Source of the DNA: Nitzschia sp. DOCU1
Taxonomy: Eukaryota; Bacillariophyta; Bacillariophyceae; Bacillariales; Bacillariaceae
Length of the DNA stretch: 64,000 nt
Assembly (NCBI GenBank): GCA_951394045.1
Contig: OX595986.1
Location: 186,001 to 250,000, forward strand
Direction: 5' to 3'
A model generated the notes under the pieces. It ran no database searches. It was not told the DNA's origin and saw only the letters and a program-made list of their open reading frames with translations. The position numbers and the translations under genes are program-made. Shown piece by piece: positions 39,807 through 50,254 of the stretch; the stretch's first letter is position 1, and each line of letters opens with the position of its first letter.

Positions 39807-41069
39807 CTATTGTTGCTCAAGGTACAAAGAAGCCGGCTCACTGGTGACACTGGTTCGGCACGAAGATCCGGCCTCGTGGCAGTCTCTCTCATCCACTTCA
39901 AGGAACGACTCGTCCTCGGACGAACGGTCGATGATTCGATAAGTCTTGTTGGTAACTTCCAACGAAGATTGCTTACACAAAAGCAGGTGCGGCTTCTCTA
40001 ATGATGTAGGAGGCTCAAGAATATCAAGAAGTCGTCCGTGAACCTCAGCGAACGTTGGGCGCTGCTTGGGATCATGAGCCCAGCAATCCGAAATGAGAGA
40101 TCGGAGTAGCGGACAACGAATGTTGTCTAACTTGGGTCGTACACGAGCATCCACCACGTGCTTTTGGAAGTCCTCCAACATTCGTTGATCAGCAAAGGCT
40201 ACTTCGAGCGAACAAATCTCGTACAGCAAGACGCCAAACGAGTAGACGTCCGAAGCCAAAGATGTTCCTTGATTGAGCATGGTTTCAGGAGACATGTATC
40301 GAGGAGTACCAACGACTTCTTCCGCTAGACATTCGTCAAGGGGCCGTGAAAGGCCAAAGTCAAAGAGGCGAACCTGGCCAGTACTGGCATCAAAGCCAAT
40401 ATTGGCAGGCTTAAGGTCTCGAATCACGATGGACTGTTGTTCGTGCAGATAACGCATGCCACTAACAATGCCCAAGGCTACCGTTTCAATCCGACCGTAC
40501 ATGCGGTCGATGTTCAGAGCTCCACCTGCAGCTACCTTCTTCTTTCCAAACAAGAATCGCCCCGGACTCATGCGCTTTGGATGATAGTTGCCCTTGTCAG
40601 CACGCCATCGTTCCATTCGTTCTTTCAGCGTCTCTTGTAAGACATCCATGAAAAAGAAGAAACCGTTTCCATCTTCCTGATAGGATTCCGAGAGGGACTT
40701 GGAGCACACGCCTCTCAGTTGAATAATGTTCTCGTGATCAAGTCTAGCCAGTAGTTGAGTCTCGCGTGCTAGATCAGTAGCAGCGTCCAGAAACTCTTCG
40801 GTGGTACCAATGCGCTTGGCGTCCAAACACTTAAGTGCGTATTGTTTCTTCGTTACAGGGTCTACGACCATGTGGACATTCGAGTAAACCCCTTGCCCCA
40901 AAAGTGACACTCGCTGAAGCTCGAACCAGCTACGGCGCAAAAGTGGGGAATCGTTCTCTGCATCAGCATCTTCTACGATTCCATCAAGTTTCTCTAACTC
41001 TAAAATGACATTCGCCGTGGCAAGAGGGGCAAAGCTAGTTGTTGACGTGGTATCAGGATGTTTTCCCAT
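39807..41069 (-). CDS. protein kinase, tandem copy 2
   Basis: 420 aa, single exon, paralog of the kinase at 37510. It has the same kinase motifs: LGQGVYSNVHMVVDP, YALKCLDAKRIG, HENIIQLRGVCSKS, MDVLQETLKERMERW, VIRDLKPANIGFD with Ile for the first His of HRD, DFGLSRPL, GTPRYMSPETMLNQ, SDVYSFGVLLYEICS and RPTFAEVHGRLLD. It is shorter by 16 residues, mainly near the N-terminus and after the HPKRMSPGR segment, which replaces the NRKLQNITGSICLSPGR segment of copy 1. The C-terminal tail is Ser/acidic-rich (DRSSEDESFLEVD). Predicted cytosolic Ser/Thr kinase; partner unknown. Confidence 0.85.
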   Translation of the reverse strand: MGKHPDTTSTTSFAPLATANVILELEKLDGIVEDADAENDSPLLRRSWFELQRVSLLGQGVYSNVHMVVDPVTKKQYALKCLDAKRIGTTEEFLDAATDLARETQLLARLDHENIIQLRGVCSKSLSESYQEDGNGFFFFMDVLQETLKERMERWRADKGNYHPKRMSPGRFLFGKKKVAAGGALNIDRMYGRIETVALGIVSGMRYLHEQQSIVIRDLKPANIGFDASTGQVRLFDFGLSRPLDECLAEEVVGTPRYMSPETMLNQGTSLASDVYSFGVLLYEICSLEVAFADQRMLEDFQKHVVDARVRPKLDNIRCPLLRSLISDCWAHDPKQRPTFAEVHGRLLDILEPPTSLEKPHLLLCKQSSLEVTNKTYRIIDRSSEDESFLEVDERDCHEAGSSCRTSVTSEPASLYLEQQ

Positions 41070-41967
41070 GGTGGGGTTTCAAAACGATGTGTGTAACTAA
41101 TAGTAGATCAAAGCTAACGTTCGGTTTGCTTCGAAACTCTGAAAATAATGTGGAAATGAACTGACAATCACCGTGAGAGAAAGAAGGTGGTGTCACCAAC
41201 ACTATTTTGTGTTCCTATGACACGGCGTCATTCCTCTCTGGGCCAGGTCGTCGCCACGGACGGTGCGACTCCGGTGGAATTTTGTAATTTCAATCAGATT
41301 CTGTGAACGTTGAAATCACCACGTATTACGTCAACAGGAGGGCTTAATCAATTCATGCCTTGGGATGTCCTTGAGGAGTCTTAGGGATGCAATTTACATA
41401 AGCCTGATCTTTATTCAGTTCACAAGTGCAGTTTAGAGAATGGCCAGGGGCACAAAACTTGTGAACTCACTCCGCAGTGTAATTTCCCAAACACACACAC
41501 GAATGGACTCGCCACACGGTCGAAAGTGCACCAGACAGAAACAAGATTGGAAACTGCGACAAGAGAACAGAGATTGCGTACCTCTAGCTAGAGTAGCAAC
41601 GGTACATCTACTAGCTACGTGGAGTAAAAGATTGGAAACATACCTCTAGCTAGCGATTGAAAACAGTGGCCCACAAACTGAAGCTAGCCTATGCTATGCA
41701 TTCTAGCCTACTAGTAACGACAAGAATGAAGATGCGTTGCAGCTAGGCGTGCGTTACAAGAAAGACCCCAGAAGAACAGGAAGTGGTTCGAGAACAACTA
41801 CTACCAGTACCTGTCGCTATTTGTAGTCATACCTGGTAAGTCACCCGTTCCTATTATTACTACTACATACTATGTCAATGTCGCCAAACACCCCTTGCAC
41901 ATATACCCTTCCACAAATTGCACCACCCCGACGGGACGATGCATCCATTCACGCGTAGCTTCCATCT
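41070..41967. other. intergenic spacer of about 900 bp
   Basis: No gene supported. Short repeats are seen: AGATTGGAAAC and TACCTCTAGCTAG each occur twice between 41543 and 41655. It contains the kinase copy 2 promoter and the 3' UTR of the TPR protein. Confidence 0.5.
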
Positions 41968-44900
41968 TTATGTCATGAGATACCGAGCGATCCAAATGGC
42001 TAGTAACAGCACCAAGACCGCCAACTGCAGTTTCAAATCCCAAATCCGTCTCGATGTCTGTTTTCCGCCAAAACTTGATGCTCGACTACTGTATTGATAG
42101 GCCCAAGATTCCAAGAGTGGTGATTCAACTCGACGAGCAAGCCACCTCAATAGTTTAGGCAAGAATAGTCGCCCTCCGTGATCCCCCAATGCCACGGCTT
42201 GACAATAATGCTGACGATAAATTTGAGCTTCTTCCACAATTTCGTCCAAGGAATAATACAATTGCTTCTTGCTGCTGCTGCTGTCCACAAATGACACCCA
42301 ACCAAAGGGTTCGCCACGGGAATCATCCAAATAGCCCAAATCGGTCCAACTTCCATCCATTTTGCGATGAGCCACAACATTATTGGAAGAAAGATAGAGT
42401 CTGGAATGATCGAATCCAATCACGGCTACCACTTCAATCGATGCTGGATTTTGAACATGAGCCAACGAGGCATAGGCCTCGGCCCTAGCACAAACCGGCG
42501 TATCTTCAAAGTAGCGATGTTCTTCTTCTGAATAATCATCGGGGGTCAAAAATGGACGGCGCAAGACATACCGGGCCACGGCCGATTGATAGGTCGACTG
42601 TGAAAGACGAACGCTCTTGGTCATTTCTGCCGTCGGGGGCGGCAACTGCTGCGGCAGCGCCGCGGTAGATTCTGCTCCAGCACTATGGGTACTCCTAGTC
42701 ACGGAAGAGGATGAAGTCCCAAACGCACCACCAGTTGTTGAAGCAGTAGTACCACTACCACTTGCTTGTTGTTGCTGTACCATTTGTGCATTTTCTTCCT
42801 TGAGAGCCCGATGTTTTCCTTCCAATTTGGTCCACATTCCCTTGAGCTTTTCATATTTGGTAGCCAATTTGCGATACTTTTCTTCCAGACCCAACAATTC
42901 TTTGGACAAGGCCTTGATGGTTTTGACGGCGCGTTCATTTTGAGACTTGATTTTTTCGACATTTACCACAGCCTTGTCGTCGTCACTATTGTGGCCAACA
43001 ATAATCAAATCTTTGAATTGATCGTCGAGTTCGGCTTCGAGACGTCGAGCTTTTTGGAAATGCGAATCCTCGTTGTTAGTATCTGCCGTATTACCAGGCG
43101 GATCCATATTGGTTGTCCACGTCGAAATGGTAGAAAAGTTACTAGGACTCGCAGCGGCGGCAGTACTACTCGGTACTCCTTTGGGACGAGCCGGAGATTG
43201 ACTGGGTGTCATCATGTTTGATGGGAACGACGACGACAAGGCAGAGTCATTCCATTCTTGCTGAGCTTGTTTCTTGGCAGCTAATTGCAATTGCAATTCT
43301 TGAATCGTTTCGTGACAATCTTGTAATTCTTGTTGAAGCAAATTTTGTTGTTGCATGGAAGCATCCAATTTGGCTTGCGTCGTTCGACGAACTTCATTGA
43401 GAGATGCGGCCGCTTGTTTGGCCGACACTAGACGCTGTTCAAAAGCTTGCGTGGCTTGTTGAGCTTGCTCTAATTCACTCGTCAAACGAGCCATGAGAGT
43501 AGGATCGTGCTGCTGTTGAGCGGTGGCTGCTTCTTGTTGAACTTGTTGTAGCTTGGCATTCAATGCTTGAATGTGTGCGTCTTGTTCTTGTAATTGTCGT
43601 TGGTGGTCTTGTACCAGCCGTTCTTGTTCCTCTTGCCATTTGGCCTTTTCTTGTTCCAATACTTCTTGTTGCTGGTTGGATTGTTGCCGATCTTGATCCT
43701 CCAGACGCGTTTGTAATTCCATCAAATCTAGTTGAGCATGTTCCCATTTGGTTTGCCATTCTTGCCGTTCTTTTTGCATGGCTAAACGTTGCGTTTCCAA
43801 TGCCGCATTGTGTTGTTGCAAAGCCTTATTGTCGGCCGTATCGGGCGCGGCTACTTCCACAGCTTGTTGTTGTTGTTGTTGTTGTTGTCGCAATTGCATA
43901 GTTTCTTGTTGCAAGTTTTGAATGGTGGATTCCAAATGCATGTCTGGCTGTAGCAAGGCAGTAGTAATATCCAACCAAGGTTGCAATACCTGGATCATCA
44001 ACGAATGTTGTGCGCCCAACACGGCACCTTCCAATTCGAGACACGCTTTGAAGTGATCTTGAGCTTTGCGAATGTTTCCTTTGGACAATTGAGTTTGACC
44101 TTGCCATTGTTCTTGGACTGAAGTCAACAAGACATTGGGCGAAAGATACTTGGTAATCGACTCCTTGTCGAGTACTGACTGTGCCAACAAGACTTGTTCC
44201 ATACGTTCCAAGGTGGTAGGAACGTCGGGATGTTGGAGACCATGAACAGTTTGTGTTGTAAACACTAACAAAGCTTGTCGGTACCACCGGAGGGCGTCGG
44301 CATGATCCTGCAATTTAAAAGCACAAAAGGCACGTTTGCCCATGATTGTAGCATGTCGTGGATCTACAAAGGTTTCCATGGCTTGTTGATAATACTGCAG
44401 AGCCAATGTATAATCGCGATGTCTCAAACGAGCATCTCCCTGTGTTTCCAAGCGAATCGATTCATAGAGTTTGGCCAAATACTCTTTGATATTAGGCTGC
44501 GATTGATGCACCAAGACCCATCGAATCGCCGATATAGCTTCTTGGGTCGATTCATGGGACGGTCCCAACAACACAAGGCGGATACGGGCCGTTTGCACAA
44601 AAGCTTGCAAGGCTTCTGGATAAGTGGTAGGATCGTGTTTGCGTATAAAACCCAACCAATAATACGTCTTGGCGGTCAAAGTATGATAGGTCCCTAGCAA
44701 CGTTTCCAGCAATCTCAGAGCATGTTCAAATTCCTTCAGAGCTAAATGTGCAGCTTCTGGGTCCGTGGTGTGTTGCGTCCAATATTGACGTCCCTTGGCA
44801 CATACAGCACTGGCTTCTTCTAATCGGCGTTGATGATCTTGTTCTTTGGTTGTCTGAGCCAAGGGCGATGAGGAGGGAAGGGCAGGGGGAGAATTGACAG

Positions 44901-44979
44901 CAGCAGCAGCAGCAGCACTGCGTTGAGGATCACTACTGCTATTATTACTTGCAATAGTAGTATTATCAGGAGACGTCAT
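41968..44979 (-). CDS. TPR and coiled-coil protein with C-terminal membrane anchor
   Basis: 1003 aa, single exon. The N-terminus is Ser/Ala/Asn-rich. Residues about 50-330 have tetratricopeptide-like helices of the kinesin-light-chain style (HLALKEFEHALRLLETLLG, TLTAKTYYWLGFIRK, YTLALQYYQQAMETF, ADALRWYRQALLVF). From about 350 to 780 it is a long Gln/Glu-rich coiled coil, with a polyQ run near 365 and YRKLATKYEKLKGMWTKLEG near 730. A domain at about 815-960 has YVLRRPFLTPDDYSEEE, SIEVVAVIGFDHSRLYLSS, GWVSFVDSSSS and YYSLDEIVEEAQIYRQHYC; it is related to the domain in the protein at 30474. A single hydrophobic segment near the end (LAVLVLLLAIWIARYL) makes it tail-anchored. It may tether vesicles or scaffold membranes; this is inference. 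Confidence 0.75.
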   Translation of the reverse strand: MTSPDNTTIASNNSSSDPQRSAAAAAAVNSPPALPSSSPLAQTTKEQDHQRRLEEASAVCAKGRQYWTQHTTDPEAAHLALKEFEHALRLLETLLGTYHTLTAKTYYWLGFIRKHDPTTYPEALQAFVQTARIRLVLLGPSHESTQEAISAIRWVLVHQSQPNIKEYLAKLYESIRLETQGDARLRHRDYTLALQYYQQAMETFVDPRHATIMGKRAFCAFKLQDHADALRWYRQALLVFTTQTVHGLQHPDVPTTLERMEQVLLAQSVLDKESITKYLSPNVLLTSVQEQWQGQTQLSKGNIRKAQDHFKACLELEGAVLGAQHSLMIQVLQPWLDITTALLQPDMHLESTIQNLQQETMQLRQQQQQQQQAVEVAAPDTADNKALQQHNAALETQRLAMQKERQEWQTKWEHAQLDLMELQTRLEDQDRQQSNQQQEVLEQEKAKWQEEQERLVQDHQRQLQEQDAHIQALNAKLQQVQQEAATAQQQHDPTLMARLTSELEQAQQATQAFEQRLVSAKQAAASLNEVRRTTQAKLDASMQQQNLLQQELQDCHETIQELQLQLAAKKQAQQEWNDSALSSSFPSNMMTPSQSPARPKGVPSSTAAAASPSNFSTISTWTTNMDPPGNTADTNNEDSHFQKARRLEAELDDQFKDLIIVGHNSDDDKAVVNVEKIKSQNERAVKTIKALSKELLGLEEKYRKLATKYEKLKGMWTKLEGKHRALKEENAQMVQQQQASGSGTTASTTGGAFGTSSSSVTRSTHSAGAESTAALPQQLPPPTAEMTKSVRLSQSTYQSAVARYVLRRPFLTPDDYSEEEHRYFEDTPVCARAEAYASLAHVQNPASIEVVAVIGFDHSRLYLSSNNVVAHRKMDGSWTDLGYLDDSRGEPFGWVSFVDSSSSKKQLYYSLDEIVEEAQIYRQHYCQAVALGDHGGRLFLPKLLRWLARRVESPLLESWAYQYSSRASSFGGKQTSRRIWDLKLQLAVLVLLLAIWIARYLMT

Positions 44980-45435
44980 CTTGAAGTAAGTCTAAGGAAA
45001 GAAGAAAGGAAGAAATGAACTTTAGAGAGAGACGTCGTTGAGAATGATGTAAGTTAAGCCATGGGGCAGATTTTGAACGAGGCCCATCGTCGATCGGGCC
45101 AATGATCGATCGTGAGCGCCGGCGTGTCGCCGTCGGGATGCCAAAAGGGGTAATTTGGGAAATAAAGGCTTGTGTGTGTTCGTCTATTGCACCCCTGAAG
45201 CTTGCCCTTTCTCTATTTCATCCAAAAGGGGACGTGGGGCGACGTTGGTTTGTGATTCTTATTTCACTGACCCCTGACGCATTACCCCACCTCTTCAATT
45301 CAGTCTGACAGGCGTACGTCAATATCCTTTCCGCAACCGCACGTTTTCGAGATTGCTGCCGACGACCATGTTGACATAACTCTACAGTAGTTACAGTCCT
45401 ACATTCATCTATCGTTATTCTCGAACCAATAGAAT
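44980..45435. other. divergent promoter region
   Basis: About 455 bp between the TPR protein and the tRNA synthetase, so both promoters lie here. No other feature is seen. Confidence 0.6.
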
Positions 45436-48245
45436 ATGACGTTGGATACACTCAAGGCGGAAATTGAAAGTCTCGGTAATCAAATTCGAGACTTGAAAGC
45501 CAGCGGTGGCGACGTTTCGGCCCTAGTCGCCAAGTTGACTACCCTCAAAAAAGACTATGCCGATCAAAATGGGGGCATTGGTGTCGATGGGAAACCCTTT
45601 CAAGCACCCTTGAGCAAGGCAGAAAAGAAAAAGTTGGAAAAAGAAAAAAAGGCTGCTGCAGCAGCTGCTGCAGGTGGTGGAGGCGGCGCTGAGGGTGGAG
45701 GAAACAATCCTGTAAGTCATTCTTGCTCGAACGATCACATAGGAGGTAATGCACAAACTGCCCGTCTAACACAACCGCGTTCGTCATCTTTTTTGAATGC
45801 TATAGCCTAACCCCGAAAAGGCCGCCAAGAAGGATGCCAAGAAGGATGCCAAAAAAGCCGCCAAATCGGGGGGACCTCCTGCGGCTGGTGGTGGAGCACC
45901 TGCTTCCACTGCAGCAGCAGCACAGAACAAGGCGGCACCTTCCACTTTTTCGTATCAAATCCAGCCATTACAAATGGTCATTAATCCCAATCTTCCACTA
46001 GGAGAACGACCTGTTATTGCCTTGACCATGGCCATTTTGACCAATACCGACGTTGAACTCAACTTGACCAGTGATCATCGAGTACCTCAATGTTTGTTGG
46101 GCCTAGAAGAAAATGCCATGCCCGTCCTGGGAGATTTGACCATGGCTCGGTACTTGACGCAACGTTCTTCCTCCAAATTGTCATTGGCACAACAAGCCAC
46201 CAATGATCAATGGATGGATTATGTCAGTGCTGTACTTGTGCAAAAAAATAACAAGGAACAACGACTCAAGGGCATTGCCATGACCTTGGAACATGCCTTG
46301 ACGAGCAACAGAAGCTATCTAGTGGATGCCGCGTCGGTCAGTATGGCCGATGTCGCGGTCTTTGCCGCACTAGGATTTCCCAGTCAAGCTGGAGATTTGG
46401 CACCGCTTTTGACGTATTTGCACACCAACAAGTTTGTGGCAGCCTACCGTTGGGTCAGTATGATGGCACAATTGCCCGCCATTCAACGAGCCACGCAACT
46501 CGCCTTGGGAGTCAATGGCACGGATGAAGTCGTGACGGATGCGTCCGCCATACTAGAGCCTTTGGAAAAGGGAATGAATTTGTTGGAAGGTGCCATTCCC
46601 GGACATGTCGTGACGAGATTTCCTCCGGAACCGTCGGGATATTTGCATGTCGGTCATGCCAAGGCGGTCTTGTTGAATGATTATTATGCCAAACGATACA
46701 AGGGACGTTTGATTGTACGTTTTGATGATACTAATCCCTCCAAAGAAAAGGAAGAATATCAACAATCGATTGTGGAAGATTTGCAATTGTTGGGTGTCAA
46801 ACCAAATGTCGTCACGTACACTTCGGATTACTTTGCCGTCATTCATGGATATGCTTTGCAATTGATTGAAAAGGGATTGGCATACATGGACGATACTCCT
46901 CAAGAGCAAATGAAAGAAGAACGTGGGAACCGTATCGAATCCAAGCATAGAAACCAAACTCCCGAAACAGCCAAGGAATTGTTTGCTGCCATGTGCAGTG
47001 GAAGTCCGGAAGGATCCGCCTATTGTTTGCGTGCCAAAATTGATATGAGCAGTGACAATGGTACCATGCGAGATCCCGTCTTGTTTCGTCAAAACTTGAC
47101 GCCGCATCATCGATCGGGGACTACCTTCAAGGCGTATCCGACCTACGACTTGGCGTGTCCTATTGTGGATAGTTTGGAAGGTGTCACGCATGCTCTTCGT
47201 ACCACGGAATACAACGATCGTGATGAACAGTATCAATGGATTTTGAAAGCGTTGGGATTGCGCAAAGTTCGTATCCATGCCTTTTCGCGTGTCAACTTCA
47301 TTTACACGGTCTTGTCCAAGCGCAAGTTGGCCTGGTTCGTCGAACAAGGATTGGTAGAAGGATGGGGCGACGCCAGGTTCCCAACGGTCCGTGGTGTGGT
47401 CCGCCGTGGTGTCAACGTCTCGGCATTGCGTAGCTTTATCTATTCTCAAGGCGCCTCCCGTCGTGTCGTCAATATGGAATGGCAAAAGTTTTGGGCGGAA
47501 AACAAGAAAGAAGTTGACAAAGTGGCCAAGCGTTTCATGGCCATTGATCACGACAATGTTCCTTTGGTAATTACCAACCAAAGTGACGCGACGGCGTACT
47601 TGACCACCTCGTATCATCCCAAGGATCCGTCGCTCGGAGATCGGGCTATTCGTATTGGGCGCAAGGTCTTGTTGGAAGCGGCAGATACGGATGGAATGGT
47701 CATTGGAGAAGAGATTGTCTTGCTTCGATGGGGTAAGTTTTTTATGTTGACTAGTGTACAACAGAATGACTGGATGGACTGCCGTTGTACTAACATGTTT
47801 GTTTCTCGTTCCCATTCGTTCAGGCGTCGTGAAGCTTACCAAGGTGGATCAAGCCGAAGGCAAGATCACGGGCCTAGAGGGTGAATTCATCCCTGATGGA
47901 GACTTCAAATTGGCCAAGCGCAAGCTCACGTGGCTAGTCGAATCGCCATCCCACCCGAAGGTGGTCCTGACCGAATTCGATTATCTGGTTACCAAGGAAA
48001 AATTGGAGGAGGACGACAAGTTTGAAGACTATGTCAATCCCAACACCATGGCCACTACCGAAGTTATTGGAGATGCTGGTCTCAAAACGCTGCGTGTGGG
48101 CGATGTGATTCAATTGGAACGCCGAGGATACTATAGGGTTGATCGCCCCTACTTGAGCCCGGAGAAACCTCTCGTCCTTTACATGATTCCCGACGGCAAG
48201 TCCAAGGCCATGTCCGGAAAGGCAGGAAAATTGAATCATCACTAA
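45436..48245 (+). CDS. cytosolic-type glutamyl-tRNA synthetase
   Basis: Three exons: 45436-45711, 45806-47732, 47824-48245; 874 aa, both introns GT-AG (94 and 91 nt). The N-terminus is a WHEP-type helix-turn-helix (TLDTLKAEIESLGNQIRDLK, then LTTLKKDYAD), followed by Ala/Gly/Lys linkers. A GST-C-like domain follows (about 170-330) and then the class I catalytic core: RFPPEPSGYLHVGHAKAV with the HIGH box (HVGH, about 370), FDDTNPSKEKEEYQQSI, YDLACPIVDSLEGVTHALRT, and LSKRKL as the KMSKS equivalent (about 595). The anticodon-binding beta barrels continue through exon 3. The SGYLHVGHAK form favours GluRS over GlnRS. It charges tRNA-Glu in the cytosol. No ProRS part is fused. Confidence 0.92.
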
Positions 48246-48443
48246 ACGATTGTATCGAAAATTAGCTTGTTAAATTTGTTTTGGAAAAGTCTTGATGTTC
48301 CGGTTGCCCCGCAAGTCGATGCCGCTTGGCCCATTGCTGTATCTCAAGAAACGCCCTTCTGCTCTGCTCATTGGTAGTTTGTTCCAATACTAGTAGCTGG
48401 TGCGTCTACCTTGATTGATTTCACTCTATACACAAGTTGCAAT

Positions 48444-49507
48444 CTACAAAAAGTACGGAACCAGCTGCGCTCGTTCTTCTCCTCGGGGTCCATGTTGACT
48501 TTCCGGCGTTTCTTGAAAGAACTGGAATTTCTGCGGAATACTTCCTGGACCCCCCTCGTTTTCCTCCGGCGAGCCCCCAATCTCCAGGATTGCAGCCACA
48601 TTGCCACATCGATAACAGTAGTTCGGAGCACTCCAAACAGTTACGAGTCGTTGGTCAAAATGATACTTGCGTCCTTCCATAACGAGCTGATGCGCTCGTG
48701 CCAGCAACTCCAAATTGTTGACTTGATGAAATTCGTCCGTAACGCGCTTCCCAAACAGATAGCCAGCCCCACGTGGTGACAGTTGCCAGCTCGTGGAAAT
48801 TTCCTCGGGGTCGCTCCACACCAAATCGCAAAAGGCGCCCTCATGAGGAATTTCTTGATTCCGATCAATCGCTCGGACTTGATCCAGAGTTCTAACATCT
48901 GGACTCAGACCGCCATGGACACACAGCACTTGTTCGTCAATCAACGCCGCTAATCCAAAGCAATCAAAGCATTGGACGCAATGCCTCCACACACTGGCAT
49001 TCCCATATTTTCGCAAACACTCATCATAAAAGCCATAGACTTGCGTAATTTGGCGGGACTTGAGTGGTCAGAGGGAAGAGAATCGATTAGTAAACGTACG
49101 GATGCTACTAGTGAATCCAGAATAAAGCTAGATACACCCCAAAGATCCTGCAAATATAAACTTACTTCATGATTCCCCCGCAGTAATGTCACGTGCCCTG
49201 GATATTTCAGTTTCAGGCAAAGCAGCAGACTCAACGTCTCCACGCTATTGTGCCCCCGATCCACAAAATCTCCTAGAAAGACGTACGCCGTATCCGGAGG
49301 CCAGCCCCCCACTTTGAGCAGATTGAGCAAATCGAAGAATTGGCCATGCAAGTCTCCTACGATCGTCACGGGAGAAATAACTGGTTGCACGTTCGATTCT
49401 TCCATCAGCAATTCGCTCACGTATTGACACAGTTGCCTCAGTTCTCTTTCCGAAACACATTCTCCCGCTTTGAGAGTCTCGATACAAGAATCGACGTCCA
49501 ATAACAT
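48444..49507 (-). CDS. PPP6C: serine/threonine phosphatase, PP6 catalytic-subunit type
   Basis: Two exons: 49507-49166 and 49058-48444, joined by a 107-nt GT-AG intron; 318 aa, the usual PPP length. Metal-site motifs are complete: GDLHG, GDFVDRG and RGNHES, the last created by splicing (GAA from exon 1, TCC from exon 2). [71 protein letters not shown] and [11 protein letters not shown] follow. The [14 protein letters not shown] block and the PYFL end fit PP6 better than PP2A (DYFL). After GDFVDRG the usual YYS is HNS. A short Gly/Glu-rich segment near residue 285 differs from the family. It dephosphorylates Ser/Thr substrates with regulatory subunits not visible here. Confidence 0.9.
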
Positions 49508-50254
49508 GGTGCTACTAGTGGGTCAGTGGGGTAATAGAGAGAAACAATTAGCTATGGGTTGCAATTCCAGGTCTGATGGTGACAAACGAAAGCAATAGTG
49601 CCGTAGTCAACACTCCATTTCGGGCGGCAATATGGTCCGAAACGCAATTTTTGTTCTCGTTGCGGCGCCGCAGGTAAAATGGCGTACCAGGTACCGGAAT
49701 GTATGATACTGGGGGCCGTACTTGATAGAGTATATATCGTACTCTGTACGATAACAGGTACCAGGTACGTCACTACCAGCAGATACTTGTACCGACCGAC
49801 AAAGTGATGAGGTCGGCATGGTCGGCAGAATCGAAGCAGTCAGCGCCACCTTCGAAAACGACCATGGGACTACTACCCAGCAAGCTATGTTCCTCTTCGG
49901 TCGTCAAGGTAGATTCTAACTGGATAGTTCGTTACTCTACTTCACTGTTTTAGCTCAGGAGCAGGGCGCTAGTCGTAGGAATAGTAGTAGCGACTAGTAT
50001 TCTTAGCTAGTAGTAGTAAACAACAACAACAACAACAACAAGAAGCAGGACGAGAAAAGGAGGAGCGATCATGACGAGGACGACGAAAAGCAACCAGCGG
50101 GGGCAGAAGTGCGGCGCGGCGCCATAGAAGAACTAGTAGCTACTAAGTAACAGCATCACGATGATGCCGCAACTGTATAGTACAAGTACTCTGCGCTGCT
50201 GCTGAGGGGTGGTACTCGCGATCAAGAATCACCACGACCGCCATGTTGTTGTTG
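49508..50254. other. intergenic spacer with CAA microsatellite
   Basis: Promoter of the phosphatase and 3' UTR of the HSF gene. An AAC/CAA run at about 50019-50042 and several CTAGTA-rich stretches are present. No gene supported. Confidence 0.5.

Noticed and set aside
46553..47842. 429-aa minus-strand ORF opposite the tRNA synthetase
   Set aside because: It lies wholly antisense to the catalytic core of a certain gene and has no recognisable motif.
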